This document shows, in pieces, positions 36,472 to 43,744 of a stretch of 64,000 nucleotides of DNA (the first letter of the stretch is position 1; every line of letters starts with the position of its first letter). The notes beneath the pieces are model-generated. The model saw only the letters and a list, made by a program, of their open reading frames with translations. It did no database searches and was not told the DNA's origin. The DNA is taken from positions 44,719 to 108,718 of the forward strand of contig CALUJL010000035.1 of assembly GCA_944320955.1 (NCBI GenBank). Reading direction: 5' to 3'. The stretch comes from an uncultured Bacteroidaceae bacterium (GTDB lineage Bacteria; Bacteroidota; Bacteroidia; Bacteroidales; Bacteroidaceae). The position numbers and the translations under genes were made by a program.

Positions 36472-37914
36472 ATGGATGCCTTGACTTCTTGGGAATTGTT
36501 CGGCTTTGTCCTCTGGAAGGTGCTCTACTTCGGTGTGACGCTCTTCACCATCGGCATGATTCTGCTGGAGAATCGGAATCCGGTCAAGACCATTGCGTGG
36601 ATTTTGTTCATCTGCTTTTTGCCCGTGGTGGGCATCGTTTTCTACTTTTTCTTCGGGCGCGACACGCGCCACACGCGCCTCATCTCGCGCAAGATGCAGA
36701 GCCGCCTGCGCAAGAGGCCCATGCTGGAGTTCCGCTTGCAGAGCACCGTGGCGCTCGACCCGGCGGTGGAGCGCATCGCCTCCTTCTTCACTTCGGCCAA
36801 GGGGGCGCTCCTCTTCGACGGCAACCAGGTAGAGCCCCTGACGGACGGGACGGCGTTTCTCCAGGCCTTCCTGAGGGAGATCTACCGCGCGGAGCGCTAC
36901 ATCCACGTGCAATACTACATCATCGAGGACGACGCCGTAGGCCGTCTCGTGCGCGACGCGCTCATCGACAAGGCCCGGCAGGGAGTGGAAGTGAAAGTGC
37001 TCTACGACGATGTGGGCAGCTGGCACACGCGGAAACGTTTCTTCGACGAGATGGAACGCCACGGAATCCGCGCATACAGTTTCCTGAAGGTGGTGTTCCC
37101 CTTCCTGACCGGGCGGGTCAATTACCGCAACCACCGCAAGCTTACCGTCGTCGACGGCAAGGTGGGATTCATCGGAGGGCTTAACCTGGCGCTGCGTTAC
37201 CTGCGGTCTACGCCGAAAATCGGGGGCATCTGGCGCGACACGGTGCTGCTCCTGCGCGGCCGCGGGGTCTACGGTCTGCAGACTTCCTTCCTCTTCGACT
37301 GGTGTTTCACGGCGCGCGAGATGCTCACCTCCGCCCGCTACTTCCCGGTCATGGGCAGCATGGGCGGCGGCATCGTGCAGGTCGTCACCTCCGACCCCGT
37401 ATCGCCCTGGCGGGGCATCATGCAGGGCCTGACGATGGCCATTGAGCGGGCACAGCGCTATTTCTACATACAGACTCCTTATTTCCTGCCCACCGAGCCC
37501 ATCCTCGTGGCGCTGCAGACGGCGGCCCTCGCCGGCGTCGACGTGCGGCTCATGGTGCCCGCCCGCACCGACGCGCCGCTCGTGGGGCTGGCCACCGCCT
37601 CCTATATGCGCGACATGCTGCAGGCCGGAGTGAAAGTCTACCTCTACGAGCGCGGCTTCCTGCACTCGAAACTCATGGTTTCCGACGACATCTTCAGCAC
37701 CGTGGGGAGCACGAACATGGATTTCCGCAGCTTCGAGCACAACTTCGAGGCCAATGCCTTCCTCTACGACGCAGGCACGGCCGTGCGCCTGCGCGACATA
37801 TTCCTCAGCGACCAGCAGGGCTGTTCGCCGCTTTATCTGAATTCTTGGGAAAAACGGCCGCGCCTGCGCCGCTTCGGCGAGTCGGTCATGCGGCTTTTCA
37901 GCCCTCTTCTGTGA
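36472..37914 (+). CDS. cls: Cardiolipin synthase
   Basis: 480 residues from MDALTSWELFGF. Two N-terminal membrane helices (VLYFGVTLFTIGMIL; WILFICFLPVVGIVFYFFF) precede two phospholipase-D HKD motifs: NHRKLTVVDGKVGFIGG and HSKLMVSDDIFSTVGSTNMD. It condenses phosphatidylglycerol to cardiolipin at the inner membrane. The start is set by the promoter at 36411. The 3' end overlaps the convergent rsmD gene by 17 bp. Confidence 0.94.
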   Translation: MDALTSWELFGFVLWKVLYFGVTLFTIGMILLENRNPVKTIAWILFICFLPVVGIVFYFFFGRDTRHTRLISRKMQSRLRKRPMLEFRLQSTVALDPAVERIASFFTSAKGALLFDGNQVEPLTDGTAFLQAFLREIYRAERYIHVQYYIIEDDAVGRLVRDALIDKARQGVEVKVLYDDVGSWHTRKRFFDEMERHGIRAYSFLKVVFPFLTGRVNYRNHRKLTVVDGKVGFIGGLNLALRYLRSTPKIGGIWRDTVLLLRGRGVYGLQTSFLFDWCFTAREMLTSARYFPVMGSMGGGIVQVVTSDPVSPWRGIMQGLTMAIERAQRYFYIQTPYFLPTEPILVALQTAALAGVDVRLMVPARTDAPLVGLATASYMRDMLQAGVKVYLYERGFLHSKLMVSDDIFSTVGSTNMDFRSFEHNFEANAFLYDAGTAVRLRDIFLSDQQGCSPLYLNSWEKRPRLRRFGESVMRLFSPLL

Positions 37915-38467
37915 GATCCGGGGCTTCTCCTTTCCGGAAAAAGCTGAAGTGCACGCTGCCGTAGGTGCGCTCCTCGCGGAACGCGGCGTGCCCGCGGAAG
38001 GAATAATCCTTGCCGTGCTCCAGGACGAAGAGCCCTCCTTCTTTCAATACCGGGGAGGAAAGCACCAGTTGCGGCAGCTCGCCCAGCCGCGGGAGCGCAT
38101 AGGGCGGGTCGGCGAACACCAGGTCGAAGCGCGAAGGGGCGCGTTCGATGTAGCGGAACGCATCGCCGCAGAGCACCTTCCAGCGCTCCTCGTGCAGGCT
38201 CTCGGCTACCTTGCGGATGAAAGCATGGTGCTGCCGGTCGAGTTCCACGCTCACCACGCGGGCGCAGCCCCTGCTGCAAAGTTCCAGCCCGATACTGCCT
38301 GTGCCCGAAAACAGGTCGAGCGCTTCCACCCCTCCGGCTTCGAAGTCGAAGTAGGCACGCAGCACATTGAAGAGATTCTCCTTGGCAAAGTCCGTCGTGG
38401 GCCGCGCCTTGAAGGAGCGCGGCACGTCGAAACGGCGGTGCCGGTACAGTCCACTGATGACACGCAT
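37898..38467 (-). CDS. rsmD: 16S rRNA (guanine966-N2)-methyltransferase
   Basis: 189 residues from MRVISGLYRHRRFDVP. SAM-binding motif I is DLFSGTGSIGLELCSRG, and the N6/N2-methylase motif IV is DPPY. The N-terminal RPTTDFAKENLFNVL is typical of RsmD. It lies 2 bp after the DUF3822 gene, a pairing common in Bacteroidota. Confidence 0.94.
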   Translation of the reverse strand: MRVISGLYRHRRFDVPRSFKARPTTDFAKENLFNVLRAYFDFEAGGVEALDLFSGTGSIGLELCSRGCARVVSVELDRQHHAFIRKVAESLHEERWKVLCGDAFRYIERAPSRFDLVFADPPYALPRLGELPQLVLSSPVLKEGGLFVLEHGKDYSFRGHAAFREERTYGSVHFSFFRKGEAPDLTEEG

Positions 38468-38469
38468 GC

Positions 38470-39291
38470 TTATGAATTTTTGAGTTGTTGCAGGGCATAG
38501 AGCGAAAAGGTGCTCTCCTCGGTGGCGGGCAGTGCCACGCGGTCCACGAAACGCACGAACTTCCGGGCCCGTTCCGCCGCATCTTCCAGCAGTTCCGACT
38601 GCCCCGCCAGGTGGAGCGTGTGGCTGCGCAGGTCCATTTCGTGCTGCTTCATCAGGGAGAGCAGGAAGTAGACGGCATCGTCGGCCGAGAGGCTTGTGAA
38701 AGAAGAGGCGGAGAGGAGGCTGCCTTGCCGATAGGCATAGGCGTGCACGCGCTCCGCATTGAAGACGGCGCACAGCTCCATCGGCTCTTCCTCGCGGTAG
38801 AGGCGGGCGAAGTATTCCGCATCGACGGCCGCCTGGCAGTAGATGTTTGCCCGGGGGAAGGGGTCGAGCAGCATGCCGGCGGCAAAGCGGTCGGCGGCAA
38901 ACACTGCCACGGCGTTGCAAGAGGGGAGCACGTTGTGGCGTATCTGCTCCTCCTCCCGCCGGTCGAAACAGCAGGAGAAGAGTTCCTGCCTCTGGTCTTC
39001 CTCGAAAAGCTCCAGCGGTACCGGCGTGTAGCGCAGCGTCTCGACCACGATGTCCACCCGCCCGTAGCGTTCCGGCTCCCACTCGGGATGTTGCGCGAGG
39101 AGGGTTTTCACGTTGGCCGCCAGCGAAGTGCATTCGTCCGTAGGCATCCGGAAGGCCGAGGCGCGCAGCTTTCCGCCGGTGGGGGCTGTGGCTGCGGGTC
39201 CGGGCACTACGGTTCCGTAGAAAGCCTCCGGCGTCAGGTGGAGCGCCAGGTGCAGGGGGGCGGCGTGGGCGGCGGCGGAGAGAGGGGTCAT
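38470..39291 (-). CDS. DUF3822 family protein
   Basis: 273 residues, soluble, with no signal peptide. Conserved-looking stretches are NVLPSCNAVAVFAADRF, CAVFNAERVHAYAYRQGSLL and DDAVYFLLSLMKQHEMD. The fold is probably the actin-like one suggested for DUF3822; function unknown. It immediately precedes rsmD (2-bp gap), the usual arrangement of this family. A TATCTTTG box on the minus strand at 39374-39381 is a likely -7 element. Confidence 0.8.
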   Translation of the reverse strand: MTPLSAAAHAAPLHLALHLTPEAFYGTVVPGPAATAPTGGKLRASAFRMPTDECTSLAANVKTLLAQHPEWEPERYGRVDIVVETLRYTPVPLELFEEDQRQELFSCCFDRREEEQIRHNVLPSCNAVAVFAADRFAAGMLLDPFPRANIYCQAAVDAEYFARLYREEEPMELCAVFNAERVHAYAYRQGSLLSASSFTSLSADDAVYFLLSLMKQHEMDLRSHTLHLAGQSELLEDAAERARKFVRFVDRVALPATEESTFSLYALQQLKNS

Positions 39292-39373
39292 AGGCAGGGA
39301 AAAGGGGAGTTAAGGGGGAGATTTCCGACCAAAGGTGCGGTGTATTCCCGGATTTTGTCTACATTCGCTCTTG

Positions 39374-39381
39374 CAAAGATA
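39374..39381 (-). promoter_or_regulatory. -7 element of the DUF3822-rsmD unit
   Basis: TATCTTTG read on the minus strand, 82 bp before the start at 39291. Confidence 0.45.
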
Positions 39382-39391
39382 ATGAGAAAAA

Positions 39392-40822
39392 GTGACAGAG
39401 AGCCTAATTCTTTCCCGAATAACGCAGTTTTTCTCCCACGAGCCCACGGCCGGGCAGGCGCGGGCGCTGCGTCTGCTGGCCGGATTCCTTGCCTCGCGGG
39501 AGGCGGATTCGGCCTTCCTTTTGCGCGGATATGCCGGTACGGGCAAGTCTTCCCTGCTGGCCGCGCTGGTGAAGGCTGCCGTCTCCTTGGGGCAGCCGGT
39601 GGTGCTTCTGGCCCCTACGGGCAGGGCGGCGCGGCGGCTGGCGCAGTCGGCGGGGCACGCGGCCTTCACGATTCATAAGTTTATCTACCGGCAGCAGGCC
39701 TTCCGCGGGCGGGAAACGCCCTTTTCCCTGGCCCCGAACCTGGGGAAGGGGACGCTCTTCATCGTGGACGAGGCTTCGCTCATCTCCTGCCGCCCGGCGG
39801 CTTCCGGCTCCGTCTTCGGCAGCGGGGCGCTGCTGGACGACCTGGTCCGCTTCGTCTACGGCGGGCAGGGCTGCCGCCTGCTGCTCTCCGGCGACGACGC
39901 GCAGCTGCCCCCCGTGGGCGAAACGCGCTCTCCGGCGCTCGACGGCGGCTGGCTCGGCGGCTACGGGCTGCACGTCGGGGAGGCTGAACTGCAGGAGGTA
40001 GTGCGCCAGGCCGCGGCCTCCGGCATCCTCTGGAACGCCACTTCCCTGCGCCGGCGCCTCTTCGGCGGCGGCCCGGCGGCTGGCTTCCGGCTGCGGGCGG
40101 CAGGCTTCCCGGACGTCATCGCCCTGCCCGGCTCGGAACTCATCGAGGCCCTGGCCGGGAGTTATGCGCAGGTGGGCGTGGAGGAGACCATCGTCCTGAC
40201 GCGTTCCAACCGCCGCGCCGTGCTCTACAACCGCGGCATCCGCTCCACGGTGCTCGACCTGGAGGACGAACTCTGCAGCGGCGACCGCATCATGATAGCC
40301 CGCAACCACTACTATCCCCCCGAGCCCTCCGCCGCGGGCGGGCCGGCGGACTTCCTGGCCAACGGCGACATTGCCCTCGTGCGCCGCGTCCGCCGCGAGC
40401 GGAGCCTCTACGGGTTCCGCTTCGCCGACGTGACCCTTGCCTTCCCCGACGACGGCGGCGGCGAGCGCGAGGAAATCCTCCTGCTCGACTCCCTGCAGGC
40501 CGAGGCGCCGGCCCTTTCCGAAACCGACGGCGAACGCCTCTTCGCCGCCCTGCTCGAAGACTATGCCGACGTGCCCCGCAAGGGCGAACGCCTGCGCCTC
40601 CTGCGCGAAAACCCTTACTACAACGCCCTGCAGGCCAAGTACGGGTATGCCGTCACCTGCCATAAAGCCCAGGGCGGGCAGTGGGCCGATGTCTATCTGG
40701 ACTGCGCTTTCCTCCCGCCCGGGCAGCAGGACGAGACCTACCTGCGCTGGCTCTATACGGCCGTCACCCGCGCCACGCGGAGGCTCTATCTGGTCAATTA
40801 TCCCGCCGACCGGCTCCTCTGA
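39392..40822 (+). CDS. RecD-like ATP-dependent DNA helicase
   Basis: 476 residues starting at GTG (39392); the in-frame codons upstream run into a stop. Walker A is LLRGYAGTGKSSLL, the Q/T motif APTGRAARRLAQ, Walker B TLFIVDEASLI, and the C-terminal motif is VTCHKAQGGQW followed by YTAVTRATRRLYLV. It is a superfamily 1B helicase of the RecD2/Dda kind, shorter than RecD and lacking the N-terminal domains of RecD2. Probably used in repair or fork restart. Confidence 0.92.
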   Translation: MTESLILSRITQFFSHEPTAGQARALRLLAGFLASREADSAFLLRGYAGTGKSSLLAALVKAAVSLGQPVVLLAPTGRAARRLAQSAGHAAFTIHKFIYRQQAFRGRETPFSLAPNLGKGTLFIVDEASLISCRPAASGSVFGSGALLDDLVRFVYGGQGCRLLLSGDDAQLPPVGETRSPALDGGWLGGYGLHVGEAELQEVVRQAAASGILWNATSLRRRLFGGGPAAGFRLRAAGFPDVIALPGSELIEALAGSYAQVGVEETIVLTRSNRRAVLYNRGIRSTVLDLEDELCSGDRIMIARNHYYPPEPSAAGGPADFLANGDIALVRRVRRERSLYGFRFADVTLAFPDDGGGEREEILLLDSLQAEAPALSETDGERLFAALLEDYADVPRKGERLRLLRENPYYNALQAKYGYAVTCHKAQGGQWADVYLDCAFLPPGQQDETYLRWLYTAVTRATRRLYLVNYPADRLL

Positions 40823-40864
40823 CTCCCTTCCTGCCCCGCGCCGTCCCTATTCCTCTTGCGCTGT

Positions 40865-40980
40865 GGGAAAAAAGCCCTTGGGCTTTTTGCAGAAAGCGGC
40901 AGCACTTTTTCCGGAAAGTGCAGGCGCTTTTCCCGGAGCGCGCTGCCGCTTCATGGGGGAAGTGCCGCCTCCTTTGGCCG
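40865..40980. repeat. Palindromic repeat cluster R10
   Basis: Five units, including GCAGCACTTTTTCCGGAAAG and GCAGGCGCTTTTCCCGGAGC. It occupies most of the gap between the helicase gene and the zeta-toxin-like gene. The rest of 40823-41125 holds only a promoter. Confidence 0.8.
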
Positions 40981-41094
40981 GAGGCTGCGAGGGAATCTTC
41001 CGCACGGGGCGGGGAAAAGGCGAGAAAACGTTAAGAATCTGAAATCCGGAGCGCCTTTTCTGTGGAACGGGCGGCAGTTCCGGCGGGGAATCCA

Positions 41095-41102
41095 TATATT
41101 TG
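41095..41102 (+). promoter_or_regulatory. -7 element of the zeta-toxin-like gene
   Basis: TATATTTG, 23 bp before the ATG at 41126. A -33 match at 20-bp spacing is not seen. Confidence 0.5.
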
Positions 41103-41125
41103 CGACAACCATACCCTCTTCTTTT

Positions 41126-41710
41126 ATGAAAAAGAACGAATCACCTCACCGGCTGTACATCATCTCCGGATGCAACGGCGCCGGGAAAACCACGGCTTCC
41201 TACACCGTCCTGCCCGAAATCCTCGAGTGCAAGGAGTTTGTGAATGCCGACGAAATCGCCAAAGGCCTCTCCCCCTTCAATCCCGAGGGCGTGGCCATCG
41301 ACGCCGGGAAGCTCATGATCAAGCGGATTCGCGAGCTGCTCGACAACCGCGAAGACTTCGCTTTCGAGACAACCCTTGCCCCGCGCAACTACGTGAAGCT
41401 CATCAAGGAGGCGCAAAGCAAGGGCTACGTGGTGACTTTGCTCTACTTTTGGCTGGAAAGCCCCGAGCTGGCCGTGCAGCGCGTGGCGCAGCGCGTGCGC
41501 AACGGCGGGCACAACATCCCCGTGCCTACCATATACCGCCGCTACCAGTCGGGCATCCAGAATCTCTTTCATATATATATTCCGCTGGTCGACAACTGGT
41601 CTATTGTCAACAGCTCCCGCGTGCAGTTTGAGATGATTGCAGAGGGAAACAAAGATCAGCAGCTGAATATCGGTAATCAAGCAATATATCAAAAACTAAG
41701 CCAGCAATGA
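41126..41710 (+). CDS. Zeta-toxin-like P-loop kinase
   Basis: 194 residues from MKKNESPHRLYIISGCNGAGKTT, whose Walker A (GCNGAGKT) is near the N-terminus. Also visible are EFVNADEIAKGLSPFNPE and ETTLAPRNYVKLIKEA, the substrate-side motifs of the zeta-toxin/UDP-GlcNAc kinase family, and RVAQRVRNGGHNIP with lid arginines. Zeta toxins phosphorylate UDP-GlcNAc and block wall synthesis; some chromosomal relatives have other substrates. Its stop overlaps the start of a 62-codon gene (ATGA). An upstream in-frame extension is encoded only by repeat R10 and is rejected. Confidence 0.88.
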   Translation: MKKNESPHRLYIISGCNGAGKTTASYTVLPEILECKEFVNADEIAKGLSPFNPEGVAIDAGKLMIKRIRELLDNREDFAFETTLAPRNYVKLIKEAQSKGYVVTLLYFWLESPELAVQRVAQRVRNGGHNIPVPTIYRRYQSGIQNLFHIYIPLVDNWSIVNSSRVQFEMIAEGNKDQQLNIGNQAIYQKLSQQ

Positions 41711-41895
41711 ACGAGCAGGAAGAATACGAGTTGCGCATGAAAATCCGGCTGGGGTTGAACCGGGTCAGTGAGAAACTTATCGACCGCGTGAAGCATGAAG
41801 GCGTAGAATTGGTATGCGGCGATTCGCAAGGAAATATAGTGCGGGTGCGGGCTTCCAACCTCACTCAGATTCTCACCTCCCGCATCCCGGTGTAG
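41707..41895 (+). CDS. Small protein coupled to the zeta-toxin-like gene
   Basis: 62 residues: an acidic helical start (MNEQEEYELRMKIRLGLNRVSEKLI) and a short strand-rich end (VELVCGDSQGNIVRVRASNL). No recognised family. The ATGA overlap with the kinase gene implies co-translation, so it may be an antitoxin or regulator of the kinase (inference). The classical epsilon antitoxin lies upstream of zeta and is about 90 residues, so this is not a classical epsilon. Confidence 0.7.
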   Translation: MNEQEEYELRMKIRLGLNRVSEKLIDRVKHEGVELVCGDSQGNIVRVRASNLTQILTSRIPV

Positions 41896-41937
41896 GGCGG
41901 TGCGCAGGAAAGTGGCATACGATAGGGCAGTGTTCCG

Positions 41938-42315
41938 ATGAAAGCCTTGGCCAACAAGAAAATCTACTACTCCATCCGCGAAGTGGCGGCACTCTTCGGG
42001 GTGAACGAGTCCCTGCTCCGCTTCTGGGAGAAGGAGTTCCCCAAGCAAATCGCCCCGCGCAAGACGGCCAAAGGCACGCGGCAATACACCGAGCAGGACA
42101 TAGAAAACATCCGCTTGGTCTACCATCTTGTCAAAGAGCGCAAGATGAGCCTCTCCGGGGCGCGGGACAGCCTGAAGGCCACCGGCGGCAAAATGGTGGA
42201 GAAGGTGCAGATCATCGACCGGCTCAAGGCCGTGCGCGACGAGCTGGCGGCCATGAAAAAGGAATTGGACGAGGCACTCAAGGCCATGCCCGTAGGCGCC
42301 GGCCTGGAGAAGTGA
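41938..42315 (+). CDS. MerR-family transcriptional regulator
   Basis: 125 residues. The N-terminal winged HTH is clear: KIYYSIREVAALFGVNESLLRFWEKEFP and RQYTEQDIENIRLVYHLV. A short dimerisation coiled coil follows (residues about 75-120); there is no C-terminal effector domain or metal-binding Cys cluster. Similar short MerR proteins are common in Bacteroidota with unknown targets. It lies 42 bp after the small protein gene and 40 bp before the DUF4286 gene. Confidence 0.9.
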   Translation: MKALANKKIYYSIREVAALFGVNESLLRFWEKEFPKQIAPRKTAKGTRQYTEQDIENIRLVYHLVKERKMSLSGARDSLKATGGKMVEKVQIIDRLKAVRDELAAMKKELDEALKAMPVGAGLEK

Positions 42316-42355
42316 TGCCGCCCCGCGGACGCCGCGGCGGAGAAAGGAGAAAACC

Positions 42356-42667
42356 ATGCTGATATACAATACGACATACCAAGTAGATTCCGACCAGATC
42401 GAGTACTTCCGTATCTGGTTGCACGAGGTGTTGATACCGGAAGTGCATACGGCCGGCATGGGTTTGCGCAACCCCCGCCTGCGCCGGGTGCTGAGCCATC
42501 GGGAAGAAGGCTCGCAGTGCTTCTGCCTGGAGTGGGAGGTGGAGGACAGCGCGGTGCTCCACCGCTGGCATCTCACGCAGGGCCGCCACTTCGAAGAGGA
42601 GCTCCGGAAAATATTCGGCGAGAAGGTTCTCGCCTTTTCCACCCTGCTCGAAGCATTAGACTACTGA
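42356..42667 (+). CDS. DUF4286 family protein
   Basis: 103 residues, typical length. It begins MLIYNTTYQVDSDQIEYFRIWLHEVLIPEV and matches the DUF4286 pattern, a ferredoxin-like small protein of unknown function frequent beside MerR-type genes in Bacteroidota. It lies 40 bp after merR and ends before a strong hairpin. Confidence 0.8.
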   Translation: MLIYNTTYQVDSDQIEYFRIWLHEVLIPEVHTAGMGLRNPRLRRVLSHREEGSQCFCLEWEVEDSAVLHRWHLTQGRHFEEELRKIFGEKVLAFSTLLEALDY

Positions 42668-42703
42668 GAGTTCGTTTTTTTTGTTATTCATTTTGTATAG
42701 GAG

Positions 42704-42742
42704 AGGCCTTCTCCGCGTGAGGCGGGGAAGACCTTTTTTTTT
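42704..42742. terminator. Terminator between DUF4286 and the sugar-kinase gene
   Basis: Stem AGGCCTTCTCCGC / GGCGGGGAAGACCT (two mismatches) followed by eight or more T on the plus strand. It sits 36 bp after the DUF4286 stop and just before the convergent kinase stop. Confidence 0.8.
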
Positions 42743-42763
42743 GCATTCTTGGCAAGTTGCGCT

Positions 42764-43744
42764 TCAGGGCGCGGCCTCTTCCGCCGTTTCCCCGTGGTAG
42801 CGGGCGAGCCCGTCGAGGGGCGACTGGGCGAAACGGCCCGGGCGGAGCCCGAACTCCTCTGCCAGCGGGCGGAGCAGGCTGCGGAAGTGGTAGGCCACGG
42901 AGCCGGTGAAGTGTACGGGCAGCGGCTCCCCGCTGCCGGCGTTCCCCTTGCGGGCTTCGGGATAGAGCAATACGTTGCGCCGGAAGAATGCGGCGAAGGC
43001 CTCCCGGCAGAACGCCCTGATCTCCGGCAAGTCGAGGCGTTCGGAGAGGAAAGGGGCAAAGCCGGCCAGGAAACGGTTGGGGAAAGGCCGGCGGTAGACG
43101 CGCTCCACGAGGTCGGAAGGCGTAAGGCCGTAGGCCGCGAGGAACTCATCTCTGAGCGCCGCGGGCAGCTGTCCTTTGAGCAGACTGCCTACGAGCAGCT
43201 TGCCGAGCACCGCCCCGCTGCCTTCGTCGCCGAGGATGAATCCGAGGGGCGACACGTTGTCCCGGATTGTTTCCCCATCGTAGACGCACGAGTTGGAGCC
43301 CGTGCCGAGGATGCAGGCTATGCCGCTCTCGTGCCCGCAGAGCGCGCGGGCGGCGGCCAGGAGGTCGCCCTTTGCCTCGACGGCGGCGCATCCCGCCGGG
43401 CGGAACGCTGCCTCCAGGAGCGCCTCCATGCGGGGCAGCTGCGCCTCGGTGCAGCCGGCGCCGTAGAAGTGGACTTCCACTTCCGTCTCCTCCCCGCCGT
43501 CCCTTGCGGCCGTGGCGGCGCGCAGCTCGTGGCAGGCCTCTGCCAGAGTGCGGGAGATGGCCTCGTCGTCTTGATAGAAGGGGTTGATGCCTTCCGTACG
43601 GAAGCGCACGGAGGGGGAAAAAGCGCTGCCGCTTCCGGCCGGAAGTGCTGCCGCTTTTCCCGAAAAGTCCTTGCGCTTTTCCAGAACGGCCCAGTCGGTT
43701 TTCGTAGACCCGCTGTCGGCTATGAGAATCTGCCTGCGCTTCAC
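42764..43744 (-). CDS. BadF/BadG-type N-acetyl sugar kinase (MurK/NagK-like)
   Basis: 326 residues, starting at GTG (43744), which overlaps the permease stop (GTGA). ASKHA-fold motifs: ADSGSTKTDW (phosphate 1), ILGTGSNSCVYDG (phosphate 2) and LGDEGSGAVLGKLL. The family includes GlcNAc kinases and the MurNAc kinase MurK of Bacteroidota. With an AmpG-like permease and a SpoIID protein upstream, a peptidoglycan-recycling role is likely. About 22 residues at 20-43 (SGKAAALPAGSGSAFSPS) between DWAVLEK and GINPFYQ come from repeat R11. Confidence 0.88.
   Translation of the reverse strand: MKRRQILIADSGSTKTDWAVLEKRKDFSGKAAALPAGSGSAFSPSVRFRTEGINPFYQDDEAISRTLAEACHELRAATAARDGGEETEVEVHFYGAGCTEAQLPRMEALLEAAFRPAGCAAVEAKGDLLAAARALCGHESGIACILGTGSNSCVYDGETIRDNVSPLGFILGDEGSGAVLGKLLVGSLLKGQLPAALRDEFLAAYGLTPSDLVERVYRRPFPNRFLAGFAPFLSERLDLPEIRAFCREAFAAFFRRNVLLYPEARKGNAGSGEPLPVHFTGSVAYHFRSLLRPLAEEFGLRPGRFAQSPLDGLARYHGETAEEAAP
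43615..43683. repeat. Palindromic repeat cluster R11, inside the sugar-kinase gene
   Basis: Three units, for example GTGCTGCCGCTTTTCCCG and AAAGCGCTGCCGCTTCCGG. It is in frame on the minus strand and codes for the loop after the first kinase strand. Confidence 0.85.

Noticed and set aside
40856..41125. N-terminal extension of the zeta-toxin-like protein
   Set aside because: The extension is translated repeat DNA and precedes the promoter at 41095.
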